DNA of 5,142 bases from an uncultured Muribaculaceae bacterium (GTDB lineage Bacteria; Bacteroidota; Bacteroidia; Bacteroidales; Muribaculaceae), in NCBI GenBank assembly GCA_910579105.1, contig CAJTRT010000087.1:1-5142 (forward strand). The letters run 5' to 3'. Shown here in pieces: positions 1-5,142 of this stretch. The position numbers and the translations under genes were made by a program. Position 1 is the first letter of the stretch; each line of letters opens with the position of its first letter. The notes beneath the pieces are model-generated. The model was not told where the DNA came from. It made no database searches and worked only from the letters and a program-made list of their open reading frames with translations.

Positions 1-12
1 ATCAGTCCTAAT

Positions 13-30
13 TTTTTGAGACCTCAAAAA
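13..30. repeat. Short AT-rich palindrome, possible weak terminator
   Basis: Two perfect 8-base arms (TTTTTGAG and CTCAAAAA) are separated by two bases. As RNA this would fold as about 7 A/U-rich pairs with a GACC loop, followed by GTTTTAT. It could be the tail of a terminator for a gene left of the window, on either strand, or a protein-binding palindrome. The stem is weak, so the role is unsure. Confidence 0.3.
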
Positions 31-128
31 GTTTTATCGGACAGCAATAATTTTTTAAGTTAAATTGGGGAATCAGGCACCCCGTGGCAGGTTTCAATGA
101 AAAAACGCGGCGGTTTATGAAAAAAACA

Positions 129-160
129 CTTGCAGTTAACGCGGGAAAAAACTAATTTTG
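129..160 (+). promoter_or_regulatory. Bacteroidetes-type sigma promoter (-33/-7)
   Basis: CTTG at 129-132 matches the -33 element (TTTG) in three of four bases. TAATTTTG at 153-160 is a full match to the -7 consensus TAnnTTTG of the Bacteroidetes primary sigma factor. The gap of 20 bp is in the normal range. Transcription would start near 165-168, giving a leader of about 20 nt before the ATG at 187. That leader is A/C-rich with no Shine-Dalgarno, as is common in the phylum. It should drive the exported protein gene and the HIT gene behind it. Confidence 0.75.
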
Positions 161-186
161 CCTATTCTACAACCAATATCAAATCA

Positions 187-1752
187 ATGAAGAAGATCTA
201 CGCAATCCTGGCCGCGGCGGCAGTAAGCAGCTCCGGCATCCACGCGCAGGATGACCACCTGGCGCTCGAATCCTTCGGACAGCCCGCCCTCAACGGCGCG
301 AAAGGCCACAGTTCGTCGCGCGTCGCGTCGCGGGCACCCGCCGACGCGACATGGGAAGCCGCCGGGACCGGTATATGGAAAGAGGGATTGCTCGACAAGC
401 TGATTCCGACAGTCACTGGAAGCAGCTGGGAGGTGACTTTCGAGCAGGCCAAGGAATATCCGGGCTACTGGCGTGTGCTCCCCTACGGCACCGGCACTCC
501 GATAGCCGGACTTATGGACCAGGCCGACGACGAGAACTACGTCTATATCAATGCCACCGACCCGGAGAAGGTGTACATCGAGGAATTTTTCGCGTTCGGC
601 TACATCATGATATCGAACCTCGTGGGCGAAAACAACTGGCAGGGGTACGCGTCATACGGCACGGAAAAGAACGGCAACATCATTTTCCCGTCGAAATCGT
701 TCGCCTACACGACCTATGACATGGGGGGCGAGTTCGCCTACTGCAACGAGTCGGGCTACCTCCAGATCGCCCTCCCCGGCAGCGAAATCAAGGACTACCT
801 GCTTGAAATCGACGTTCCGACATGCGACGAGGATGGCGAGATGACCATATCGGTGACAGCCGGGGAAGACATAGCCAAGGTGAAGATGATCACCAGCCCC
901 GGCTATTTCGCCAGCAGCGCCAGCAACGACCGCGCGGTGGCTGCCAACGGGGCGGAGTTTGATCTGGCAAAAGGGTATATGACGTATGTGCCGGGTGAAA
1001 ACGCGCCCACGGGCCTCTACACCACGATTGTCGTCGGTCTTGCCGAGGACGGCTCGATCGCCGCGTCGCGCTGCGCCTACTCCCATCTCGGGGAACGCGA
1101 CGGCGCGGACTGGACCTCCGCCGGCACCGCGACCATGAACGAGGGGATCCTGACGACCGTCTACGAGACCGCCACGCCCCAGCTTCTGACCTGCGCGGCC
1201 GAGCAGAGCGTCTCCCAGCCGGGCCGCTACCGCCTCGTGAACCCCTACGCGGGACACACCTGGGCGCAGAGTTACGACGACTTCGTAATCACAGGCCACG
1301 GCCACGACCACTATATCTACATCAACGCCACCGACCCGGCGAAGGTGTATGTCGAGGCAGCTCCCCTTGGCATCAACACAGATGGTGACGCGATGCTGTA
1401 TTCGCAGGCCGCCCTATATGTGGAACGCGGGCAAAGCGCGACCGCCGTGCAGCAGGGGCTTTTCGGCAAGCTGGTCGTTGATGACGGGGAAACAATCATA
1501 ACGATGCCCGACGGGTCGCTGCTGTTCGCCGAAAGCAAGTATGACAGCGGCGCGTACCACAATGTAGGGAAGGATTTCATAGTGGTGATCAATCCCGAAC
1601 AGGTGGGCATAGAGGAGGCCGGAGCCGCGGCTGACGCATACGCGCCGGCGGAATACTTCAACCTGCAAGGCATGCGCGTGGCGCATCCGCGACCGGGGCA
1701 GCTCGTGATCGAGCGCCGCGGCGGCGAGGTTAGAAAGACAATCGTCAAATAA
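187..1752 (+). CDS. Exported two-repeat protein with Bacteroidales C-terminal tail, function unknown
   Basis: This 521-residue protein has no function I can assign. Residues 1-20 form a signal peptide (MKK, a hydrophobic Ala-rich core, cleavage likely after IHA), with no lipobox cysteine, so it is exported but probably not a lipoprotein. A linker follows. Module 1 spans about 56-198 and module 2 about 309-470. Each opens with W-x-x-AGT and has PGxxR(V/L), then a strongly shared (Y/H)xYINATDP-x-KVY block (118-130 and 376-388), and ends in beta-rich sequence. A beta-rich spacer lies at about 200-305. After an acidic/Ala linker the end (489-521) reads EYFNLQGMRV...PGQLVIERRG...KTIVK, a common tail of secreted Bacteroidales proteins that resembles type IX sorting tails. 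The ATG at 187 is chosen over the in-frame TTG at 130 because it begins the signal peptide and the longer form would start inside the promoter. An adhesin or surface-binding role is only a guess. Confidence 0.85.
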   Translation: MKKIYAILAAAAVSSSGIHAQDDHLALESFGQPALNGAKGHSSSRVASRAPADATWEAAGTGIWKEGLLDKLIPTVTGSSWEVTFEQAKEYPGYWRVLPYGTGTPIAGLMDQADDENYVYINATDPEKVYIEEFFAFGYIMISNLVGENNWQGYASYGTEKNGNIIFPSKSFAYTTYDMGGEFAYCNESGYLQIALPGSEIKDYLLEIDVPTCDEDGEMTISVTAGEDIAKVKMITSPGYFASSASNDRAVAANGAEFDLAKGYMTYVPGENAPTGLYTTIVVGLAEDGSIAASRCAYSHLGERDGADWTSAGTATMNEGILTTVYETATPQLLTCAAEQSVSQPGRYRLVNPYAGHTWAQSYDDFVITGHGHDHYIYINATDPAKVYVEAAPLGINTDGDAMLYSQAALYVERGQSATAVQQGLFGKLVVDDGETIITMPDGSLLFAESKYDSGAYHNVGKDFIVVINPEQVGIEEAGAAADAYAPAEYFNLQGMRVAHPRPGQLVIERRGGEVRKTIVK

Positions 1753-1767
1753 CACAAACAGAGAGAT

Positions 1768-2196
1768 ATGCACAGCGATCCGAAAGAGTGCCTTTACTGC
1801 ACGAACAACGAGACATTGCACAACCTGATGATCGAAATAGCGCCGTTGGAGGTCTCGCGGGTGTTCCTTTTCAAGGAGCAGACCTACCGCGGGCGCTGCC
1901 TCGTGGCCTACAACGGACATGTCAACGACCTGTTCGAACTGACGGACGGGGAGCGCGACGCCTTCATGCGCGACGTTACCCGCGTGACCAGGGCGATGGA
2001 CAAGGTGTTCCATCCCGAGAAAATCAACTACGGGGCGTACAGCGACAAGCTGTCGCACCTCCACTTCCACCTCGCGCCCAAATATGTCGACGGGCCGGAC
2101 TACGGGGGCACTTTCAGGATGAACCCCGGGGAGGTCTACCTCAGCGAGGAGGAATACGGGAAGATGGTCGAGGCCATGCGCGCGGCGCTCGCCTGA
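1768..2196 (+). CDS. HIT (histidine triad) family protein
   Basis: The protein has 142 residues and is cytoplasmic, with no signal peptide or membrane segment. HIT proteins bind nucleotides and hydrolyse or transfer at the alpha-phosphate. The triad is clear at H97-L-H99-F-H101-L-A; by family analogy H99 is the nucleophile. H51 in NGHVNDLFEL matches the usual upstream histidine before the 'LT-x-x-E' helix. CLYC (8-11) is a CxxC pair of the kind that helps bind zinc in some HIT proteins. The usual 'PK-x-H' stretch before H51 is replaced by AYNGH. This is not the common 'F-x-K-I-x-x-G-E-I-P' form that often sits beside greA; it looks like a separate, poorly characterised subfamily, so the substrate is unknown. 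GAGAGA at 1761-1766 may act as a weak ribosome site. The gene starts 15 bp after the exported protein gene and is followed by a terminator, so the two probably form one transcript. Confidence 0.9.
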   Translation: MHSDPKECLYCTNNETLHNLMIEIAPLEVSRVFLFKEQTYRGRCLVAYNGHVNDLFELTDGERDAFMRDVTRVTRAMDKVFHPEKINYGAYSDKLSHLHFHLAPKYVDGPDYGGTFRMNPGEVYLSEEEYGKMVEAMRAALA

Positions 2197-2207
2197 CCTC
2201 CCGGGAA

Positions 2208-2225
2208 AGCCGCTCGCCTACGGCT
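2208..2225 (+). repeat. Small GC-rich stem-loop next to the terminator
   Basis: AGCCG at 2208-2212 and CGGCT at 2221-2225 can pair across an 8-base loop (CTCGCCTA). It sits between the HIT stop codon and the large terminator hairpin and may only extend that structure. No function is assigned. Confidence 0.3.
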
Positions 2226-2234
2226 CGCTCCACC

Positions 2235-2300
2235 CGGCAGCCGGGAAAATCTTCGGGATTCGGATTCCCGAAGATTTTCCCGGCTGCCGTTGCTTTTTCA
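2235..2300 (+). terminator. Strong Rho-independent terminator with 24 bp perfect stem
   Basis: Arms at 2235-2258 and 2266-2289 are exact reverse complements over 24 bases, with a 7-base loop (TTCGGAT). The 3' arm runs into TTGCTTTTTC, a T-rich tail, so termination is on the + strand, ending the exported protein-HIT unit. No matching A tract precedes the left arm, so it is not an obvious bidirectional terminator. The stem is much longer than a typical intrinsic terminator, and the right arm plus tail is repeated imperfectly at 2301-2329. It could also be a dispersed palindromic element that serves as a terminator. Confidence 0.8.
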
Positions 2301-2329
2301 AAGATTTTTCGGGTGTCGTTGTTTTTTAA
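2271..2329 (+). repeat. Imperfect tandem repeat of terminator right arm and T tail
   Basis: Copy 1 starts at 2271 (AAGATTTTCCCGG...CCGTTGCTTTTT) and copy 2 at 2301 (AAGATTTTTCGGG...TCGTTGTTTTTT), a spacing of 30 bp. They align over about 28 bases with a handful of substitutions and one single-base gap. Only copy 1 is paired in the perfect hairpin. Copy 2 gives a second T-run (GTTTTTT at 2321-2327). It looks like an old local duplication. Confidence 0.6.
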
Positions 2330-2364
2330 GGCGCTGGCGAGGAGGAAATGTTGGGGAAAATCAG

Positions 2365-2372
2365 TAACTTCG
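2365..2372 (+). promoter_or_regulatory. Candidate -7 element for the purH-mreBC unit
   Basis: TAACTTCG differs from the TAnnTTTG consensus at one base (C for T). It lies about 73 bp before purH and just after the terminator region, where a new promoter is expected. The -33 position (about 2341-2345) is GGAGG rather than TTTG, so the match is weak. TTGACA at 2377-2382 was considered but has no partner -10 at a sensible distance. Confidence 0.35.
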
Positions 2373-2408
2373 CGGCTTGACAATAATGTAAAAACGGGGC
2401 GACGAACA

Positions 2409-2446
2409 AACAGCCACCATACACAACAACAGCCACCATACACAAT
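2409..2446 (+). repeat. Tandem 19 bp duplication in the purH leader
   Basis: Two head-to-tail units, 2409-2427 and 2428-2446, share 18 of 19 bases (AACAGCCACCATACACAA, then C or T). The second unit runs into the ATG of purH at 2445, so both copies carry CACCATACACAA and only the second leads to a start codon. The stretch is A/C-rich and unstructured, with no Shine-Dalgarno. It probably lies in the 5' untranslated region and may affect ribosome loading, or may be a slippage product. Confidence 0.85.
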
Positions 2447-3974
2447 GAGCGAAACAAAGGAGATCAAGAGAGCGCTGGTTTCTGTCTTTCACAAAGACGG
2501 CCTCGACGAGATTCTGAAACTTCTGCACCAGGACGGGGTAGAGTTCATCTCCACGGGGGGAACAAAGAAATTTATCGAACAGCTCGGCTACCCGTGCGCG
2601 GCGGTCGAAGACCTCACCGGCTATCCGTCGATTCTCGGTGGCAGAGTAAAGACCCTGCACCCCAAGGTGTTCGGCGGCATCCTGGCCCGCCGCGACAACG
2701 AGCAGGACCGGCTCCAGACCCAGCAATACGAGATACCGGCGATCGACCTGGTGATAGTGGACCTCTACCCCTTCTCGGAGACCGTGGCGTCGGGCGCGTC
2801 GCAGGCCGACATCATCGAGAAGATCGACATAGGTGGCATATCGCTGATCCGCGGCGCCGCGAAGAATTTCAACGACGTCGTGATCGTGGCCTCGAAGGCC
2901 CAGTACGAGCCTCTGCGCCGCATCCTTGCCGCCAACGGGGCCAGGACCACCCTGGCCGAGCGCCTTTTCTTCGCCAAGGAGGCGTTCGCCGTCAGCTCGG
3001 GCTATGATTCCGCGATATTCAGCTATTTCGACTCACTTGCCGAGCACCCGACGGCCCTGCGCCTGGCTATCGACGGGGAGAAGACGATGCGCTACGGGGA
3101 GAACCCCCACCAGAAGGGCTATTTCTTCGGGCGCTTCGACGAGATGTTCGAGCAGCTCCACGGCAAGGAGATTTCCTATAACAACCTGCTGGACATCGAC
3201 GCGGCGGTAAGCCTTATGGCGGAGTTCACCGAAACGACGTTCGCCGTGCTGAAACACAACAACCCGTGCGGAGTGGCCTCGCGCCCGACCGTCAGGGAGG
3301 CTTGGGCTGACGCTCTCGCCGGCGACCCTGTTTCAGCCTTCGGGGGCGTGCTGGTGACCAACGCCGAGATTGACGGGGAGACCGCAGCCGAAATCAACAA
3401 GATATTCTTCGAGGTCATCATCGCCCCGGGCTACACGCCTGACGCGCTTGGCATCCTCGAACAGAAGAAGAACCGCGTCATCCTGGTACAGAAGCACCGG
3501 CTTGGCACCACGCGCCAGTTCCGCTCGATTCTGAACGGCGCGCTCATGCAGGAACGCGACACCAAGACCGAGACCGCTGATGACCTGCGCCAGGTGACGG
3601 CGAAGGCCGTGGATCCGTCGCAGGTGGATGACCTGTTATTCGCCAACAAGCTGGTCAAGCACTGCAAGAGCAACGCCATCGTGCTCGCGAAGAACCGGCA
3701 GCTCTGCGCCGCGGGCATCGGTCAGACCTCGCGCGTCGACTCCCTCCGACAGGCCATCGACAAGGCCCGCTCGTTCGACTTCGACCTTGGCGGGGCGGTA
3801 ATGGCCTCGGACGCGTTCTTCCCGTTCGCCGACTGCGTGGAAATCGCCCACAAGGCGGGAATCGACGCCGTTATCCAGCCCGGCGGCTCGATCCGCGACA
3901 ACGAGTCTGTCGAATACTGCGACAAGAACGGCATCGCGATGGTCATGACCGGGTTCCGCCATTTCAGACACTAA
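2445..3974 (+). CDS. purH: Bifunctional AICAR formyltransferase / IMP cyclohydrolase (PurH)
   Basis: PurH does the last two steps of de novo purine synthesis in the cytoplasm: 10-formyl-THF formylates AICAR to FAICAR, which is then closed to IMP. The N-terminal IMP cyclohydrolase (MGS-like) domain covers about residues 1-195, with ALVSVFHKDGL (10-20), STGGT (36-40) and LGGRVKTLHPKVFGGILARR (64-83). The formyltransferase domain follows, with RYGENPHQ (216-223), the catalytic K270-H271 in KHNNPCGVA, DPVSAFGG (294-301) and an ending near GFRHFRH. The length of 509 residues is close to the family's 510-530 and all key motifs are present, so it should be active. The same frame is open upstream as far as the HIT gene, but the ATG at 2445 begins the family's usual N-terminus. 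It leads a likely operon with mreB, 23 bp on. No purine riboswitch or PurR-like site was seen upstream. Confidence 0.98.
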   Translation: MSETKEIKRALVSVFHKDGLDEILKLLHQDGVEFISTGGTKKFIEQLGYPCAAVEDLTGYPSILGGRVKTLHPKVFGGILARRDNEQDRLQTQQYEIPAIDLVIVDLYPFSETVASGASQADIIEKIDIGGISLIRGAAKNFNDVVIVASKAQYEPLRRILAANGARTTLAERLFFAKEAFAVSSGYDSAIFSYFDSLAEHPTALRLAIDGEKTMRYGENPHQKGYFFGRFDEMFEQLHGKEISYNNLLDIDAAVSLMAEFTETTFAVLKHNNPCGVASRPTVREAWADALAGDPVSAFGGVLVTNAEIDGETAAEINKIFFEVIIAPGYTPDALGILEQKKNRVILVQKHRLGTTRQFRSILNGALMQERDTKTETADDLRQVTAKAVDPSQVDDLLFANKLVKHCKSNAIVLAKNRQLCAAGIGQTSRVDSLRQAIDKARSFDFDLGGAVMASDAFFPFADCVEIAHKAGIDAVIQPGGSIRDNESVEYCDKNGIAMVMTGFRHFRH

Positions 3975-3997
3975 CGCATACACTACCGATAACTACA

Positions 3998-5017
3998 ATG
4001 AGATTATTTTCTCTGACAAAAGAAATAGCCATCGACCTGGGCACGGCCAACACCGTGATCATCCATAACGACAAGATCGTTATCGACGAGCCCTCGATCG
4101 TGGCCCTCGACCGCCGCACCGACAAGCTGATCGCCGTCGGTATAGAGGCGCAGCGCATGTACGGCAAGGAGCCGGAAGGGATACGCACCGTGCGCCCGCT
4201 GCGCAAGGGAGTGATCGCCGACTTCAACGCCGCCGAGCTGATGATCCGCGGTCTGGTGAAAAAGGCCTCGGCCAAGAGCAACTGGTTCTCGCCGTCGCTG
4301 CGCATGGTGGTCGGCATCCCCTCGGGCTCGACCGAGGTTGAGATCCGCGCCGTGCGCGACTCTTCGGAGCACGCCAACGGCCGCGACGTGTACATGATTT
4401 ACGAGCCCATGGCGGCCGCCCTGGGCATCGGTCTCGACGTGGTTGCCCCCGAGGGGAACATGATCGTCGACATAGGTGGCGGCACGACGGAGATCGCCGT
4501 GATCTCCCTGGGAGGCATAGTCAGCAACAAGAGCATACAGATCGCGGGCGACGACCTGACGGAGGACATCATGAACCATATGCGCAAGGCCCACAACGTG
4601 AAGGTCGGGGAGCGCACCGCCGAGGAAATCAAGAAGCACGTCGGCTCAGCGCTGACGGAGCTTGAGAACCCGCCGGAGGACTTCGTGGTGCACGGGCCGA
4701 ACATGATGACCGCCCTGCCGCTGGAAATCCCCGTGTCGTACCAGGAGATCTCGCACTGCATCGAGAAATCGATTTCCAAGATCGAGACCGCGGTGCTCGG
4801 GGCGCTGGAACAGACCCCTCCGGAACTGTATGCCGACATCGTGAAGAACGGCATCTGGCTGGCCGGAGGCGGCGCGCTGTTGCGCGGCCTCGACAAGCGC
4901 CTGACCGACAAGATCGGCATCACGTTCCATGTGGCCGAGGACCCGCTGCTGGCGGTGGCCAAGGGCACCGGCGTGGCGCTCAAAAACATCCAGAACTTCT
5001 CGTTCCTTATCCGATAA
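3998..5017 (+). CDS. mreB: Rod shape-determining protein MreB (bacterial actin)
   Basis: MreB polymerises on ATP into short filaments on the inner face of the cytoplasmic membrane and directs side-wall peptidoglycan synthesis with MreC, MreD, RodA and PBP2. The 339 residues match the family length. The actin-fold signatures are intact: phosphate-1 loop DLGTANT (13-19), the YEPMAAALG segment with E136, phosphate-2 loop DIGGGTTE (158-165) and the adenosine motif LAGGGALLRG (288-297). The N-terminus MRLFSLTKE is short and hydrophobic, consistent with membrane contact. There is no Shine-Dalgarno; the leader before the ATG is A/C-rich (CGATAACTACA). The 23 bp gap after purH holds no promoter or terminator, so it is probably read from the purH transcript. 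mreC starts 21 bp downstream. Confidence 0.98.
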   Translation: MRLFSLTKEIAIDLGTANTVIIHNDKIVIDEPSIVALDRRTDKLIAVGIEAQRMYGKEPEGIRTVRPLRKGVIADFNAAELMIRGLVKKASAKSNWFSPSLRMVVGIPSGSTEVEIRAVRDSSEHANGRDVYMIYEPMAAALGIGLDVVAPEGNMIVDIGGGTTEIAVISLGGIVSNKSIQIAGDDLTEDIMNHMRKAHNVKVGERTAEEIKKHVGSALTELENPPEDFVVHGPNMMTALPLEIPVSYQEISHCIEKSISKIETAVLGALEQTPPELYADIVKNGIWLAGGGALLRGLDKRLTDKIGITFHVAEDPLLAVAKGTGVALKNIQNFSFLIR

Positions 5018-5038
5018 CCCCAGAGCCGGCGAGGGAGA

Positions 5039-5142
5039 GTGAGAAATCTGTTGGACTTCATAATCAGGTTCAGCTCCTGGTTCGTGTTCGCCTTCTACGT
5101 TGTCGCGAGCTGCGCGCTGCTGTTCGACCGCAACCCCTACCA
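5039..5142 (+). CDS. mreC: Rod shape-determining protein MreC, N-terminal part (runs off the window)
   Basis: Translation from the GTG at 5039 gives 34 codons: a short cytoplasmic start (MRNLLDFIIRF), then one hydrophobic segment (about residues 11-29, including WFVFAFYVV and CALLF) and DRNPY. This is the usual start of Bacteroidales MreC: a single membrane anchor followed, beyond the window, by a coiled coil and a periplasmic beta domain. MreC links MreB filaments to the wall-synthesis enzymes. No ATG is available in frame. A purine-rich GAGGGAGA run (5031-5038) directly touches the GTG, too close for a normal Shine-Dalgarno. Its position 21 bp after mreB supports the call; mreD, a PBP2 gene and rodA are expected next. 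Confidence 0.9.
   Translation, partial: MRNLLDFIIRFSSWFVFAFYVVASCALLFDRNPY

Noticed and set aside
48..55. TAATTTTT as a second -7 promoter element
   Set aside because: It lacks the final G of TAnnTTTG, and the nearest TTTG (15-18) is 29 bases upstream, too far for a -33 element.
97..155. Two short ORFs before the first gene, MKKRGGL (97-120) and MKKTLAVNAGKN (117-155), overlapping at TTATGA
   Set aside because: They look like a leader-peptide pair, but both begin upstream of the expected transcription start near 165-168, so they are unlikely to be transcribed from the identified promoter. The repeated ATGAAAAAA is probably chance in an A-rich region.
652..1311. 219-codon minus-strand frame inside the exported protein gene
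   Set aside because: It is an antisense shadow of GC-rich codons: low-complexity Val/Gly/Arg-rich product, no start context, and a clear signal-peptide protein on the other strand.
1414..2070. 218-codon minus-strand frame spanning the end of the exported protein gene and the HIT gene
   Set aside because: It covers two real genes and their junction, has no recognisable motif, and no promoter-like box was seen on that strand.
2377..2382. TTGACA as a classical sigma-70 -35 box for purH
   Set aside because: No TATAAT-like hexamer or TAnnTTTG lies at a suitable distance downstream, and Bacteroidetes do not use this consensus for their main sigma factor.
1788..2444. Open frame upstream of and in frame with purH, suggesting a 728-residue fusion protein
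   Set aside because: It overlaps the well-supported HIT gene in another frame, its translation is Arg/Pro/Gly-rich with no recognisable domain, and it crosses the terminator hairpin. PurH starts normally at 2445.
4004..5061. Two long minus-strand frames (4004-4639 and 4399-5061) opposite mreB
   Set aside because: mreB is unambiguous on the + strand. The antisense products are rich in His/Gly/Val or Ser/Pro and match no family I know.

Overview
The window looks like a Bacteroidales chromosome. Three things point there: a Bacteroidetes-type promoter (TTG, a 20 bp gap, then TAATTTTG), start codons with A/C-rich leaders and little or no Shine-Dalgarno, and a secreted protein ending in an EYFNLQGMRV-type tail typical of this order. 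The gene order purH-mreB-mreC also fits the phylum as I remember it. High GC and the tail style suggest a gut lineage such as Muribaculaceae, but the family cannot be fixed from sequence reading alone.

Layout: positions 1-186 are an AT-rich upstream region with a short palindrome (13-30) and a good promoter (129-160). The first transcription unit holds a 521-residue exported protein with two copies of a repeat module (187-1752). After a 15 bp gap comes a 142-residue HIT (histidine triad) protein (1768-2196). The unit ends at a very strong 24 bp hairpin terminator (2235-2300) whose 3' half is imperfectly duplicated in tandem just downstream. All genes are on the + strand.

The second unit starts in the 2301-2444 gap. 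It holds purH (2445-3974; the last two steps of purine synthesis to IMP), mreB (3998-5017; actin-like shape determinant) and the first 34 codons of mreC (from a GTG at 5039), which runs off the window. Gaps of 23 and 21 bp suggest co-transcription. The purH leader carries a tandem 19 bp duplication that abuts the start codon.

I do not see a new defence, mobile or regulatory system. The points most worth a second look are the unrecognised two-repeat exported protein co-transcribed with a HIT hydrolase, the duplicated purH leader, and the unusual terminator region. No tRNA, rRNA, CRISPR, transposon or phage gene is visible.
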